The notes under the pieces: model-generated
What the model was told of the DNA's origin: nothing
Database searches by the model: none
Seen by the model: the letters and a program-made list of their open reading frames with translations, nothing else
Shown: positions 40,891-48,998 of the stretch, piece by piece
How positions within the stretch are numbered: the first letter of the stretch is position 1
Layout: each line of letters opens with the position of its first letter
Program-made: the position numbers and the translations under genes
Origin: DAHUYF01 sp035509275
Lineage (GTDB): Bacteria; Pseudomonadota; Alphaproteobacteria; ATCC43930; CGMCC-115725
DNA length: 64,000 nt
Assembly (NCBI GenBank): GCA_035509275.1
Contig: DATJLU010000029.1
Span: 18,417 to 82,416 of the forward strand
Direction: 5' to 3'

Positions 40891-42273
40891 TCAGGCTTCG
40901 CCGATCGGGTATCTGGCGAGTATCGCGCCAATGCTCTTGAGTGCCTTCTCAGCTGCGGCTTGCGGCGTCATCCCGCTGCGGATGATGTCGGCCTCGGCAA
41001 CTCCCCAGAGCTGCTGCGCATTGACCACCGCGTAGCCGGGATTGAAGATCGGATAGGTCACGACCGTCGGGCTGAGGAGGCCCTCGCGCACATAAGCGAC
41101 CCGGTGCTGATCCTTGGGATCGAGCCAGAAGGGATCGCTCTTCACCAGCTCAGGATAGGCGGGCAACCACCGCCCAAGCCCGCCTTTGAGATAGGCGTTC
41201 GACACGTTCGGCTGGATCACGTATTTCATGAAATCCTTGGCTACCTCGGGGTTCTTCGCCCCATTGGCGATGAAGCTCACGCCCACGCCGAGCTGCGCCT
41301 CCATCGGCTTGCCGGCATTGTTGTTCGGCAGGCCCAAGGTCACGACGTCGTCGTACTCCGCCTTGTTGTGATAGAGCGCGACCTCGGTCGAGATCGTGCC
41401 GTCGAGATCCATGATGATTTCTTTTGCGTGGAACGCGTTGTTGTCGTCGGCATCGTTCCAGCTTATCGCGCCGGGCGGAACATAGCCCTCCTTGAACGCC
41501 GTCGTAATGTAGGTGAGCGATTTGATGACCGCCTCTTTCACCTGCGGGTCGTCGAGGTGCGGCTGACCGTCCTTGGTGACGATACCGTTGCCACCATTGG
41601 CGATGAGGAAGTGATGGAACATGTTGTTGCCGTCGGCCGGCCCGACGGTCGTCGCCTGCAGGCCGAGCGCGTAGACGTTGCGCTGGCTTTCGCGCAGTTT
41701 CTTCTGCATCGGCTTGAAGAAATCCCAGAAGGCGTCCCAGGTCTTCGGCGCTTCGGAGAGCTGATAGCCCGCCTTCTCCACCATCGAGCTCCAGACGTGG
41801 AAGGGCACCACGGCGGTCTTGTAGGGAACGGCGTAGAAGCTGCGCCTCTTCGCCACAGTGTTGTAGTACTGCGCGCCGAGAAGCGCGGTCGGGTGATAAT
41901 GCGCCTTTTGAGTCTCGACGACGTCGCTGACATCGACGAGCTTGCCGTGCCACGCGTTCTGCGGAACGATGATCTGATCAGCGATATCGTGCGTCATCAG
42001 ATCGGGGACGTCACCGCTCGTCATGGCCGAGACGATCTTCTGCACGAGTGGCGCAAACGGAATGATGCTGTAATTGATCTTGTTGCCGCTTTCCTTCTCA
42101 TAGTCCGCGACCATGCTGCGGAAGGCTTGATCCTCTTCAGGGATGAAGCCCTGGGTCCACCAGACGCTTGCGGTCTTAGCCGCCGCGTTGGCAATGAAGG
42201 GCCGCGACAGCGTTCCCGCCGCAGCCAATCCCAGCGATGCACGAAGCACCGAGCGCCGGCTCAGCTTGCTCAT
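40891..42273 (-). CDS. Extracellular solute-binding protein, family 1, without its permeases
   Basis: 460 residues from ATG 42273. A Tat-like signal SRRSVLRASLGLAAAGTLSR is followed by FIANAAAKTA. Family-1 features: PFAPLVQKIVSAMTSGDVPDLMTHD, YAVPYKTAVVPFHVWSSMVE, WDAFWDFFKPMQKKL and the C-terminal YVREGLLSPTVVTYPIFNPGYA. Such proteins bind oligosaccharides, polyols or glycerol-3-phosphate. No permease or ATPase genes lie beside it. On the downstream side only a remnant of a different binding protein follows. It may serve a transporter encoded elsewhere. Confidence 0.88.
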   Translation of the reverse strand: MSKLSRRSVLRASLGLAAAGTLSRPFIANAAAKTASVWWTQGFIPEEDQAFRSMVADYEKESGNKINYSIIPFAPLVQKIVSAMTSGDVPDLMTHDIADQIIVPQNAWHGKLVDVSDVVETQKAHYHPTALLGAQYYNTVAKRRSFYAVPYKTAVVPFHVWSSMVEKAGYQLSEAPKTWDAFWDFFKPMQKKLRESQRNVYALGLQATTVGPADGNNMFHHFLIANGGNGIVTKDGQPHLDDPQVKEAVIKSLTYITTAFKEGYVPPGAISWNDADDNNAFHAKEIIMDLDGTISTEVALYHNKAEYDDVVTLGLPNNNAGKPMEAQLGVGVSFIANGAKNPEVAKDFMKYVIQPNVSNAYLKGGLGRWLPAYPELVKSDPFWLDPKDQHRVAYVREGLLSPTVVTYPIFNPGYAVVNAQQLWGVAEADIIRSGMTPQAAAEKALKSIGAILARYPIGEA

Positions 42274-42658
42274 TCTGATCCTCCCTGTGTTTCCCTGGGC
42301 CGGTTGGTTGCCACCGCTGCAACTTCTGCGACAGACGCCGATTCCGGTGCGTCGCATCTGTCGGATTGCCGGCGAGCGCGCCAACGATCCCGACCGCCGG
42401 GTATTGTGCCGCATGATCGCTCATCTGTGCTTACCGGGACGTGGCCCGATCATGAAAGTTATGTCATCGGCGCGCCCGGCGAGACTTTAGGCCTAGCCCG
42501 GGCGCCGGCGAAGGGTCTCGAACCGTAGAGAGCGATGCAGGCCGCTGCATCGCGCGAGCGTTGCGCTCGCGCGTCAAGGGCGACCGCGCTGACCTCCCAC
42601 CAGCGGCACGTCCGCAACGATGGCGAAAGGGAGAAAGTTACGGACCGACCTGGCGGTT
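42274..42658. other. Intergenic region with two hairpins
   Basis: 385 bases between the small PepSY-like gene (ending at 42659) and the start of the binding-protein gene. Two perfect stems stand next to each other: GATGCAG/CTGCATC with loop gccg (42534-42551), and CGCGCGAGCG/CGCTCGCGCG with loop ttg (42551-42573). They could end the PepSY transcript. No gene was recognised. Confidence 0.5.
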
Positions 42659-42931
42659 CTACTGTTTCTCGACGCCGCCGCCGTTGACCAAAAGCGATAC
42701 CGGTTTGCCGCTTTCCTCCGCCTTTGCCGTCCAACCATTCTTGGTCTGATGCAGGTCCTTCACCTGCATATAGCCGTCCGTACGGATCTCACTCAGTGCT
42801 TCGGCCTTGGTGATCGGCGCCGTCGACGAACCAGATGTCGCCGCATGCAGGTCGTTCGAAGCCGCAAGAGCGGCAAGGGGTGCCGCGCAAGCAAGCGACA
42901 GCACTGCTGCCGAAATCGCTAGTGTCTTCAT
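42659..42931 (-). CDS. Small PepSY-like periplasmic protein
   Basis: 90 residues from ATG 42931, with GGAAGGAAAC upstream. A signal peptide LAISAAVLSLACAAPLAALAA is followed by TKAEALSEIRTDGYMQVKDL and TAKAEESGKPVSLLVNGGGV. This is the single PepSY-like alpha/beta repeat often seen in short periplasmic proteins, which may inhibit or sense proteases or bind metal. It stands alone. Confidence 0.75.
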   Translation of the reverse strand: MKTLAISAAVLSLACAAPLAALAASNDLHAATSGSSTAPITKAEALSEIRTDGYMQVKDLHQTKNGWTAKAEESGKPVSLLVNGGGVEKQ

Positions 42932-43141
42932 GGTCGTGTTTCCTTCCCTCATGCGGGAGGTGCGCGCCACAGCCGCCGAAAGCGGCGCCGGCGCACCCGC
43001 CTTATGCTTTGAAAGCTGTGTTGCCGGCGCGGCCAGTTCAAATTAAAGCGATGCAATGTCGTGCCGCGCCGTGGGAGGTACGGCGACCAGCGATCCTCGG
43101 GAGTTCACGAGCTGTCGCATCGGCGGCGCGATGCTTTCCCG

Positions 43142-44743
43142 TCAATGCCCCACCGGCGCGGCGCCGCCGAGCTTGACCTTGCGCAAGGAGAGCGCGAGCG
43201 GCACGGCCACCAGCGCGACGATCATCAGCACCCAGAAGGCATCCATGTAGGCGAGGAACGATGCCTGCGCCTGCACCTGCTGTCCGATCCATTGGATCGC
43301 CTGCTGGTGCGACTGGGCGGGCAAGCTGCCATGGACGGCGAAATAGGTCGTCGCCTGCTGCAGCGTGTGTTGATACGGGACGCTCGACGGGATCGCGTTC
43401 TCGATGAGCCGGCTCTGGTGGAACTGCTCGCGATGGGTCAGCACGTTGGAGAAAAGGGAAATGCCGATCGAGCCGCCGGTGTTGCGTGCCGCGTTGATCA
43501 TGGCCGAGGCCTGGTCCGTCTTCTGCGCCGGAATGCCGTCATAGGACGCGGTCATGATCGGCACGAAGATCAGCGGCAGTCCGACGCCCAGCAGCATGCG
43601 CGAGCGTGCGAAGAACCAGAAGCCGAGATCGCCATACACATTGGTCATGTCGTACATCGAGAGCGCGATGACCACCGCTCCGACCATGATCAGGTATTTG
43701 GGCTGGAACCTGGTCGACAGCCGGCCGACGACGAACATCATCAGCATGGTGACGACGCCGCCCGGGGACAGCACGAGACCGGCCCAGGTCGCGGTGTAGC
43801 CGAAATCCTGCTGCACCAGCTGCGGAACGCCGTTCGTGGTCGCGTAGAGGATGGCGCCGGTCGCCAGCATCACCACGAAGGAAGCGCCGAACTGGCGCGT
43901 TGCCAGCATCCGGACGTCGATCGTCGGATTGCGGCGGCCGGCTTCCCACGGGATCATCAACACCAAGGCAAGCGCGGAAATGGCCGCGGACGCCATGATG
44001 AAGGTCGAGCCGAACCAGTCATCCTCGAGCCCGCGGTCGAGCACGAGCTCGAGCGCGCCGAGAAACGTCGCCACCAGCACGAAGCCGACGAAATCGAATC
44101 CCGGACCCTGCCGCCGCTGCCCTTCCGCGGCCGCGGCTTTGCCCTCGCGCAGAACCGCCGCGATCAACGCGATCGTGAGCATGCCGACCGGGCCGTTGAT
44201 CAGGAAGCACCATTGCCACGACCAGTTGTCGGCGAGCCAGCCGCCGAGAGTCGGTCCGACCACCGGCGCCACCACCACGGCAACGCCGAAGAGCGCGAAG
44301 GCCTGGGCGCGCTTTTGCGGCGGGAAGGCGTCCGCCAGGATCGACTGCGAGACCGGCACCATGCCGCCGCCGCCAAGCCCCTGCAGGATGCGAAACAGCA
44401 GCAGCGAGTTCAGGCTCCAGGCGTAGCCGCACAGCACCGAGCTGAGGGTGAACAGCGCGAGGCAGATGAGGAAGAAGGTTTTGCGGCCGAGCTTGCGGGC
44501 GAGGAAGCTGCTCGCCGTCAGGCTGACCGCGTTGGCGACCAGATAGGTCGTCACCACCCAGGACGCCTCGTCGTCGCTCACGCCCAAGCCGCCGGCAATG
44601 TAGTTGAGCACCACATTGGCGATGGTGGTGTCGAGCACCTCCATGAAGGTGGCGAGCGCGACCAGTACCGCGATCAGCCACGGATTGGGTCCGGCGCCGC
44701 TTGCCGCGGCGGGAGCGCGCGCCCCGACGCCGCGGGCGCTCAC
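43142..44743 (-). CDS. emrB: EmrB-type MFS drug efflux pump (DHA2, 14 TM)
   Basis: 533 residues from GTG 44743, which overlaps the stop of the EmrA-type gene. The DHA2 family opening reads LVALATFMEVLDTTIANVVL, followed by ASFLARKLGRKTFF, and the motif-C-like GPTLGGWLADNWSWQWCF. About 14 helices are seen. It exports hydrophobic compounds through the inner membrane and together with EmrA and an outer-membrane channel spans the envelope. No TolC-like gene is adjacent. TetR at 46090 is the likely regulator. Confidence 0.93.
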   Translation of the reverse strand: MSARGVGARAPAAASGAGPNPWLIAVLVALATFMEVLDTTIANVVLNYIAGGLGVSDDEASWVVTTYLVANAVSLTASSFLARKLGRKTFFLICLALFTLSSVLCGYAWSLNSLLLFRILQGLGGGGMVPVSQSILADAFPPQKRAQAFALFGVAVVVAPVVGPTLGGWLADNWSWQWCFLINGPVGMLTIALIAAVLREGKAAAAEGQRRQGPGFDFVGFVLVATFLGALELVLDRGLEDDWFGSTFIMASAAISALALVLMIPWEAGRRNPTIDVRMLATRQFGASFVVMLATGAILYATTNGVPQLVQQDFGYTATWAGLVLSPGGVVTMLMMFVVGRLSTRFQPKYLIMVGAVVIALSMYDMTNVYGDLGFWFFARSRMLLGVGLPLIFVPIMTASYDGIPAQKTDQASAMINAARNTGGSIGISLFSNVLTHREQFHQSRLIENAIPSSVPYQHTLQQATTYFAVHGSLPAQSHQQAIQWIGQQVQAQASFLAYMDAFWVLMIVALVAVPLALSLRKVKLGGAAPVGH

Positions 44744-45984
44744 AGCCACCCCCTGAGGCGCTCATAGAGCGAGGGGCGGGGATTGACGCGCACGGTGGGG
44801 TCCACCGACATGCCCGGGCCGAGCGCAACATCGGTCGGCGGATTGTCCATGATGATCTTGACCGGCACGCGCTGCACGATCTTGACGTAGTTGCCGGTGG
44901 CGTTCTCGGCCGGCAGCAGCGAGAAGGCGGTGCCCGAGCCGGGCTGGACGCTGGCGACATGGCCGCGGATCAAGCGCTCCGGATAGGCGTCGATGCGCAG
45001 CGTCACCTTGTCGCCGGGCCGCATTTGGTCGAGCTGCGTCTCCTTGAAGTTGGCGGTGACCCAGATGTCGTCGGGCACGAACATGGTGAGATCGGTGCCG
45101 GCCGCGACATACTCGCCGACGGCCGCCGACAGGTTCACGACGCGGCCGGCCTCGGCGGCGGTGACAATGGTGTAGGAGAGGTTGAGCCGCGCCTGGTCGC
45201 GCTGCGCCGTCGCTTGCGCGACCTGCGCCTCGGCGGTGCTGCGCTGGGCCTTGAGCGCCGTGACCTGACGCTGCGCCGACACCAGCGCGGCCTGTGCACT
45301 CTTCAGCGCCGCCTGCTGCTGGCTGAGTTGCGAATCATATTGCTGCTGGCTCTGCACCGAGCCGGCGCCGGCGTGCGCCAGGTACCGGAACCGCGTCGCC
45401 TGCTGCTGCGCAAAAACGAGGCTGGCGTCAGCCTGCTGGACCTGCGCCTCGTTCTGCGCGACCTGAGCCTGCTGCACGGCGATCTGCGCATCGATGCTTT
45501 CGATGTTGGCTTGGGCGGCCGCCAGCTGCGCCTCGGCCTGGGCGAGCGCCGTGCGATAGTCGCGGTCGTCGATGCGGGCGATCACGGCGCCGGCGGCGAC
45601 GTGCTGATTGTCGGTGACGGGAACGGCGGTGAGATAGCCCGACACCTTGGGAGCGATGGCGTATTGGCGCGCCGCAATGAAGGCATCGTCGGTCGTCTCG
45701 AAACGCCTCGCATTGTCCCAGTAGAGATACCCGGCGGCCGCCACGACCAAGGAGCACAGGAGCCCCAAGGCGATCCGAACCCGACGCCGGCGGAATCGGC
45801 GCTTCCGGCCCTCGTCCTTCGCGGCAGGGGCTTGCGGTGCGCGCTCCGCCGCCGCTGGAGAGCGCGGGCTCGGCCGCTCGCGGGACCGCATTTCCGGGCT
45901 TGCCGACCCCGGAGCGCCCGGCTCGGACACCGCCGGTTCTGGTCGCACCTCGTCACTCCACTCCTGCGTGCGCTCGTCCAGCAT
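44740..45984 (-). CDS. emrA: EmrA-type membrane fusion protein
   Basis: 414 residues from ATG 45984, with AAGAGAGGCG upstream. A ~60-residue cytoplasmic tail is followed by a single span (RIALGLLCSLVVAAAGYLYW), then the HlyD biotinyl-lipoyl domain (YAIAPKVSGYLTAVPVTDNQ). A long alpha-helical hairpin rich in Q and A follows, then the C-terminal beta part (VTANFKETQLDQMRPGDKVTL). It links the pump to an outer-membrane channel. It precedes and overlaps emrB, and is divergent from tetR with a 105-base spacer that contains an inverted-repeat candidate. Confidence 0.93.
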   Translation of the reverse strand: MLDERTQEWSDEVRPEPAVSEPGAPGSASPEMRSRERPSPRSPAAAERAPQAPAAKDEGRKRRFRRRRVRIALGLLCSLVVAAAGYLYWDNARRFETTDDAFIAARQYAIAPKVSGYLTAVPVTDNQHVAAGAVIARIDDRDYRTALAQAEAQLAAAQANIESIDAQIAVQQAQVAQNEAQVQQADASLVFAQQQATRFRYLAHAGAGSVQSQQQYDSQLSQQQAALKSAQAALVSAQRQVTALKAQRSTAEAQVAQATAQRDQARLNLSYTIVTAAEAGRVVNLSAAVGEYVAAGTDLTMFVPDDIWVTANFKETQLDQMRPGDKVTLRIDAYPERLIRGHVASVQPGSGTAFSLLPAENATGNYVKIVQRVPVKIIMDNPPTDVALGPGMSVDPTVRVNPRPSLYERLRGWL

Positions 45985-46008
45985 GTTCGCCTCTCTTGCG
46001 GCAAAAAC

Positions 46009-46023
46009 GAAACGATACGGTTC
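46009..46023. promoter_or_regulatory. Weak operator candidate between emrA and tetR
   Basis: The 15-base stretch gaaacgatacggttc has arms gaaac and ggttc that match at 4 of 5 positions, centred in the spacer between the divergent genes. It may be a TetR site. The match is weak and there is no second copy. Confidence 0.25.
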
Positions 46024-46089
46024 TGTTCTCTTAACATCGACGATCTGCCGCGCTATATCAAGGGCGATCGGGCGAGAAAGGACGGGAGA

Positions 46090-46803
46090 GTGACGGAGAT
46101 CACAGGGACGAAGCCGAAGGTGGTGCCCGGACGGGGTTCTCCGCGGCGCCGTCCGGTGCGGACCGGCCGGCCGCCGGCCAAGCTCGCCGGCGAGGTCGAG
46201 GAGCGGATCCTGGACGCCGCCGCAACGGTATTTCTCGAACGCGGCTTCGAGGGCGCGAGCGTCGACGAAATCGCCGATGTCGCGCATGCGGGAAAGCCGA
46301 CCATCTATGCACGCTTCGCCGGCAAGGACGCGTTATTCACCGCCGTGATTGTGCGCCTGGTGCGCCAGCACACCGGGTCCTTGCTGAGCGTCGCGGCGCA
46401 AGGGTCGACGCTGCAGCAGCGCCTGGAGCACCTCGCCGAGGCTTTGCTCCGGAATGTGCTCGCGCCCGATTCCGTCGGCTTGTGCCGAGTGGCGGTGGCC
46501 GAGGCCCGCCGGTTTCCGAAACTCGCGAGCAGTGTCCACCGGATGGCGCGCGAGCGCGGCATCGAGGGGGTTGCACGGGTTCTGGGCGAGCTCACACGCT
46601 CCGACGGCACACCGCCGCTTCCGGCTTTCACGGCGGACCGCCTCCCCGCCACCACGCGCCGCTTCATCGATATGATTCTGCTGCCGATGATGTTGCGCGC
46701 GCTGTTCGGCGAGGATCTCGCCGCGTTCGAGGGCGATATCGGTCCGCATGTTGCGAGCACCGTGGGGTTTTTTCTGGCCGCCTGCCGGCACGGCGGAGAG
46801 TGA
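46090..46803 (+). CDS. TetR-family regulator of the emrAB pair
   Basis: 237 residues from GTG 46090, with GGACGGGA upstream; the much longer upstream frame is antisense to emrA and not coding-like. The HTH region reads VEERILDAAATVFLERGFEG, VDEIADVAHAGKPTIYARFA, typical TetR/AcrR. A C-terminal TetR_C-type domain of ~120 residues follows (RFIDMILLPMMLRALFG). It is divergent from the EmrA/EmrB genes and probably represses them until a ligand binds. Confidence 0.9.
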   Translation: MTEITGTKPKVVPGRGSPRRRPVRTGRPPAKLAGEVEERILDAAATVFLERGFEGASVDEIADVAHAGKPTIYARFAGKDALFTAVIVRLVRQHTGSLLSVAAQGSTLQQRLEHLAEALLRNVLAPDSVGLCRVAVAEARRFPKLASSVHRMARERGIEGVARVLGELTRSDGTPPLPAFTADRLPATTRRFIDMILLPMMLRALFGEDLAAFEGDIGPHVASTVGFFLAACRHGGE

Positions 46804-46889
46804 CGACCCGGTGGTCGCGATCACCTTCGCACTCGGAAGGTGGAGCGGCCATCCGCAGCACGGTTCCCCGACCATGCTATCGTCGGCCG

Positions 46890-47651
46890 ATGTTGCGCGG
46901 CAAAACCGGCCACCGTGCGGCACCGCTGCTGCTCGTCGGCGCGGTGTTGGCGGCCATTGCCCCGGCACAGGCGGCGGATCTCAAGATCAACCCGCCCTCG
47001 ATCGAGGAGGGCGAGATCGATCTGGAGGATAACAGCGAAGTCCTCCTCCAGCGCGGGCACTCGACCGATGCCGGGCAGACGCATTTCGGCGAGTTCGGCT
47101 ATGGCATTCGCGATTGGTGGTGGACCGAGATCGAGACGCATTGGGACAATGGCGACCGCGGGCAGCGCCTGCGGACGCTCGATTTCGAGAATGCGATCCG
47201 GCTCCAGCCTCAGGATGGGTACCGGCCGGAGAGCGCCGTGTTCTTGGAATACGACCATGCGGTCGATGGGGTGAGCCCGGAGACGGCGACAGTCGGCGGC
47301 CTTTTCGAGGAAGATCTCGGGCCGTCCTCGACGGTGCTCAACCTGCTCTTCGATCACGATCTCGGCCGCAATGCGGAGACCGGCGAGCAGCTGCGCTATA
47401 TCGGCGTCTCGACCTGGACAATCGCCGAGGCGCTCGCGCCGGGTGTCGAGTTCTTCGGTGCGCCGGGCAAGCTGCCGAGCTTCGACCGGGCGAGCCTCCA
47501 GGACCATCGCCTCGGCCCGGTGCTCACCGGCGCGGTGAAAATCGGCGGTCTGGGCGAGTTCGGCTACACCGCGGGATATCTCTTCGGCCTCAGCTCCGGC
47601 GCGCCGAACAGCACGCTGATCTGGCGTCTCGAGCTCGATATCAAACTGTGA
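46890..47651 (+). CDS. Exported protein of unknown function
   Basis: 253 residues with signal peptide RAAPLLLVGAVLAAIAPAQAA. The mature part is acidic and rich in beta-type alternation (GEFGYGIRDWWWTEIETHWD, FENAIRLQPQDGYRPESAVF, IGVSTWTIAEALAPGV, LIWRLELDIKL). The regular W/Y/F pattern and final aromatic-type strand suggest an outer-membrane or periplasmic beta protein, but no family was recognised. ATG 46890 was chosen because the signal peptide starts right after it. It lies between a TetR gene and the MetE-like gene. Confidence 0.65.
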   Translation: MLRGKTGHRAAPLLLVGAVLAAIAPAQAADLKINPPSIEEGEIDLEDNSEVLLQRGHSTDAGQTHFGEFGYGIRDWWWTEIETHWDNGDRGQRLRTLDFENAIRLQPQDGYRPESAVFLEYDHAVDGVSPETATVGGLFEEDLGPSSTVLNLLFDHDLGRNAETGEQLRYIGVSTWTIAEALAPGVEFFGAPGKLPSFDRASLQDHRLGPVLTGAVKIGGLGEFGYTAGYLFGLSSGAPNSTLIWRLELDIKL

Positions 47652-47765
47652 CGTCAGCTTTGGCGATCTCGCAACGCCCGGCGCAATAGCGGCGGCCGCT
47701 TCGGGGTTGGCCGTTCCGGCGCGCCCGGCTTATGCTGGAGAAAACGCCGCGCCGGGGAGGAAGCC

Positions 47766-48986
47766 GTGAAGACCAGCCGTGAGCGCATCCTCACCACCCA
47801 TGTCGGGAGCTTGCCGCGGCCGGACGCGCTGATCCAGTTGAACCGCGCGCGCCAGGCCGGGGAAGAGCAGGACGAGCGCCTTTACGAAGGACGCCTTGCC
47901 GCGTCCGTGACCGATGTGGTGCAGCGCCAGCAGACGGCGGGCATCGATGTTCCCAATGACGGCGAATACGGCAAGGCGATGGGCTCGCGGATCAATTACG
48001 GCGCCTGGTGGAGCTATTCCTTCCAGCGCCTGGGCGGGCTCAAGCTCGGTACCGAGATCTTCCGCCAGCCGCCGCGCCGTTCCGCGCCCGGCGAGGTGAG
48101 GCTCACCAGCTTCTCCGACCGCCGCGACCGCGCGCTCTTCGCCGCCGCCTATGCCGATCCCGATGCCGGCGTCTCGACCATGCCACGCGGCGGCGCTGGA
48201 ATGAAGCTGCCGGTCTGCATCGGTCCGCTGACCTATACCGGCCAGGCGGCGATCGCCGCCGACATCGCCCATCTCAAGGCGGCGCTCGCCAGCGCCGGCA
48301 TCGCGGAAGGCTTCATGACCTCGATCGCGCCGTCGAGCGCATCGCGCATCGGCAACGAGCACTACGCCAGCGATGAGGAATTCCTCTATGCCTGCGCCGA
48401 TGCGATGCGCGAGGAGTATCGCGTCATCATCGACGCCGGCCTCGTGCTGCAGCTCGACGATCCCGCCCTCGCCGAGAACTGGGACATGATCAACCCTGCG
48501 CCTTCGGTCGAGGCCTATCGCAAATTCTCGGCGATCCGCGTCGAAGCGCTCAACCATGCGCTCCGCGGCCTGCCGCCGGAGCGCATCCGCTTCCACCTCT
48601 GCTGGGGCAGCTGGCACGGCCCGCACGTCACCGACATCCCGATGCGCGACATCGTCGATCTCATGCTGAGCGTCAAATGCCAGGGCTATTCCTTCGAAGC
48701 CGGCAATGCGCGCCACGAGCATGAATGGAAGTTGTGGCAGGCGGTGCGGTTGCCCGAGGACAAGCTCCTCATCCCCGGGGTCGTCAGCCACGCCACCAAT
48801 GTCGTCGAGCATCCCGAGCTCGTGGCGGAGCGCATCCTGCGCTTCGCCGGGGCGGTCGGGCGCGAGCGCGTCATCGCCGGGACCGATTGCGGGCTGGGCG
48901 GCCGGGTTCATCCCGAGATCGCCTGGGCCAAGCTGCAGGCGCTGGCGCAAGGCGCGGCGCTCGCATCGACCCAGCTCTGGCACTGA
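47766..48986 (+). CDS. Cobalamin-independent methionine synthase-like protein
   Basis: 406 residues from GTG 47766 (GGGGAGG upstream). This has the C-terminal-type MetE barrel alone. It begins ILTTHVGSLPRPDALI, followed by GIDVPNDGEYGKAM, MKLPVCIGPLTYTG, and in the second half HLCWGSWHGPH, SFEAGNARHEHEW and GTDCGLGGRVHPEIAW. HxCW and the GTDCG cysteine are zinc/thiolate ligands. Stand-alone proteins of this class move methyl groups between small donors and acceptors, not necessarily homocysteine. The 12-base gap to the GMC gene suggests joint action on one substrate, such as demethylation then oxidation. Confidence 0.87.
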   Translation: MKTSRERILTTHVGSLPRPDALIQLNRARQAGEEQDERLYEGRLAASVTDVVQRQQTAGIDVPNDGEYGKAMGSRINYGAWWSYSFQRLGGLKLGTEIFRQPPRRSAPGEVRLTSFSDRRDRALFAAAYADPDAGVSTMPRGGAGMKLPVCIGPLTYTGQAAIAADIAHLKAALASAGIAEGFMTSIAPSSASRIGNEHYASDEEFLYACADAMREEYRVIIDAGLVLQLDDPALAENWDMINPAPSVEAYRKFSAIRVEALNHALRGLPPERIRFHLCWGSWHGPHVTDIPMRDIVDLMLSVKCQGYSFEAGNARHEHEWKLWQAVRLPEDKLLIPGVVSHATNVVEHPELVAERILRFAGAVGRERVIAGTDCGLGGRVHPEIAWAKLQALAQGAALASTQLWH

Positions 48987-48998
48987 GAGGGCAAAGCC

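Noticed and set aside
40612..42528. 638-codon plus-strand frame opposite the solute-binding protein
   Set aside because: It is composed of antisense residues rich in R, L, V and H, and the opposite strand gives a clean binding protein with Tat signal.
44701..46089. Long upstream extension of the TetR gene at 46090
   Set aside because: It overlaps emrA on the opposite strand and has no HTH or other domain; the GTG at 46090 has a good ribosome-binding site.
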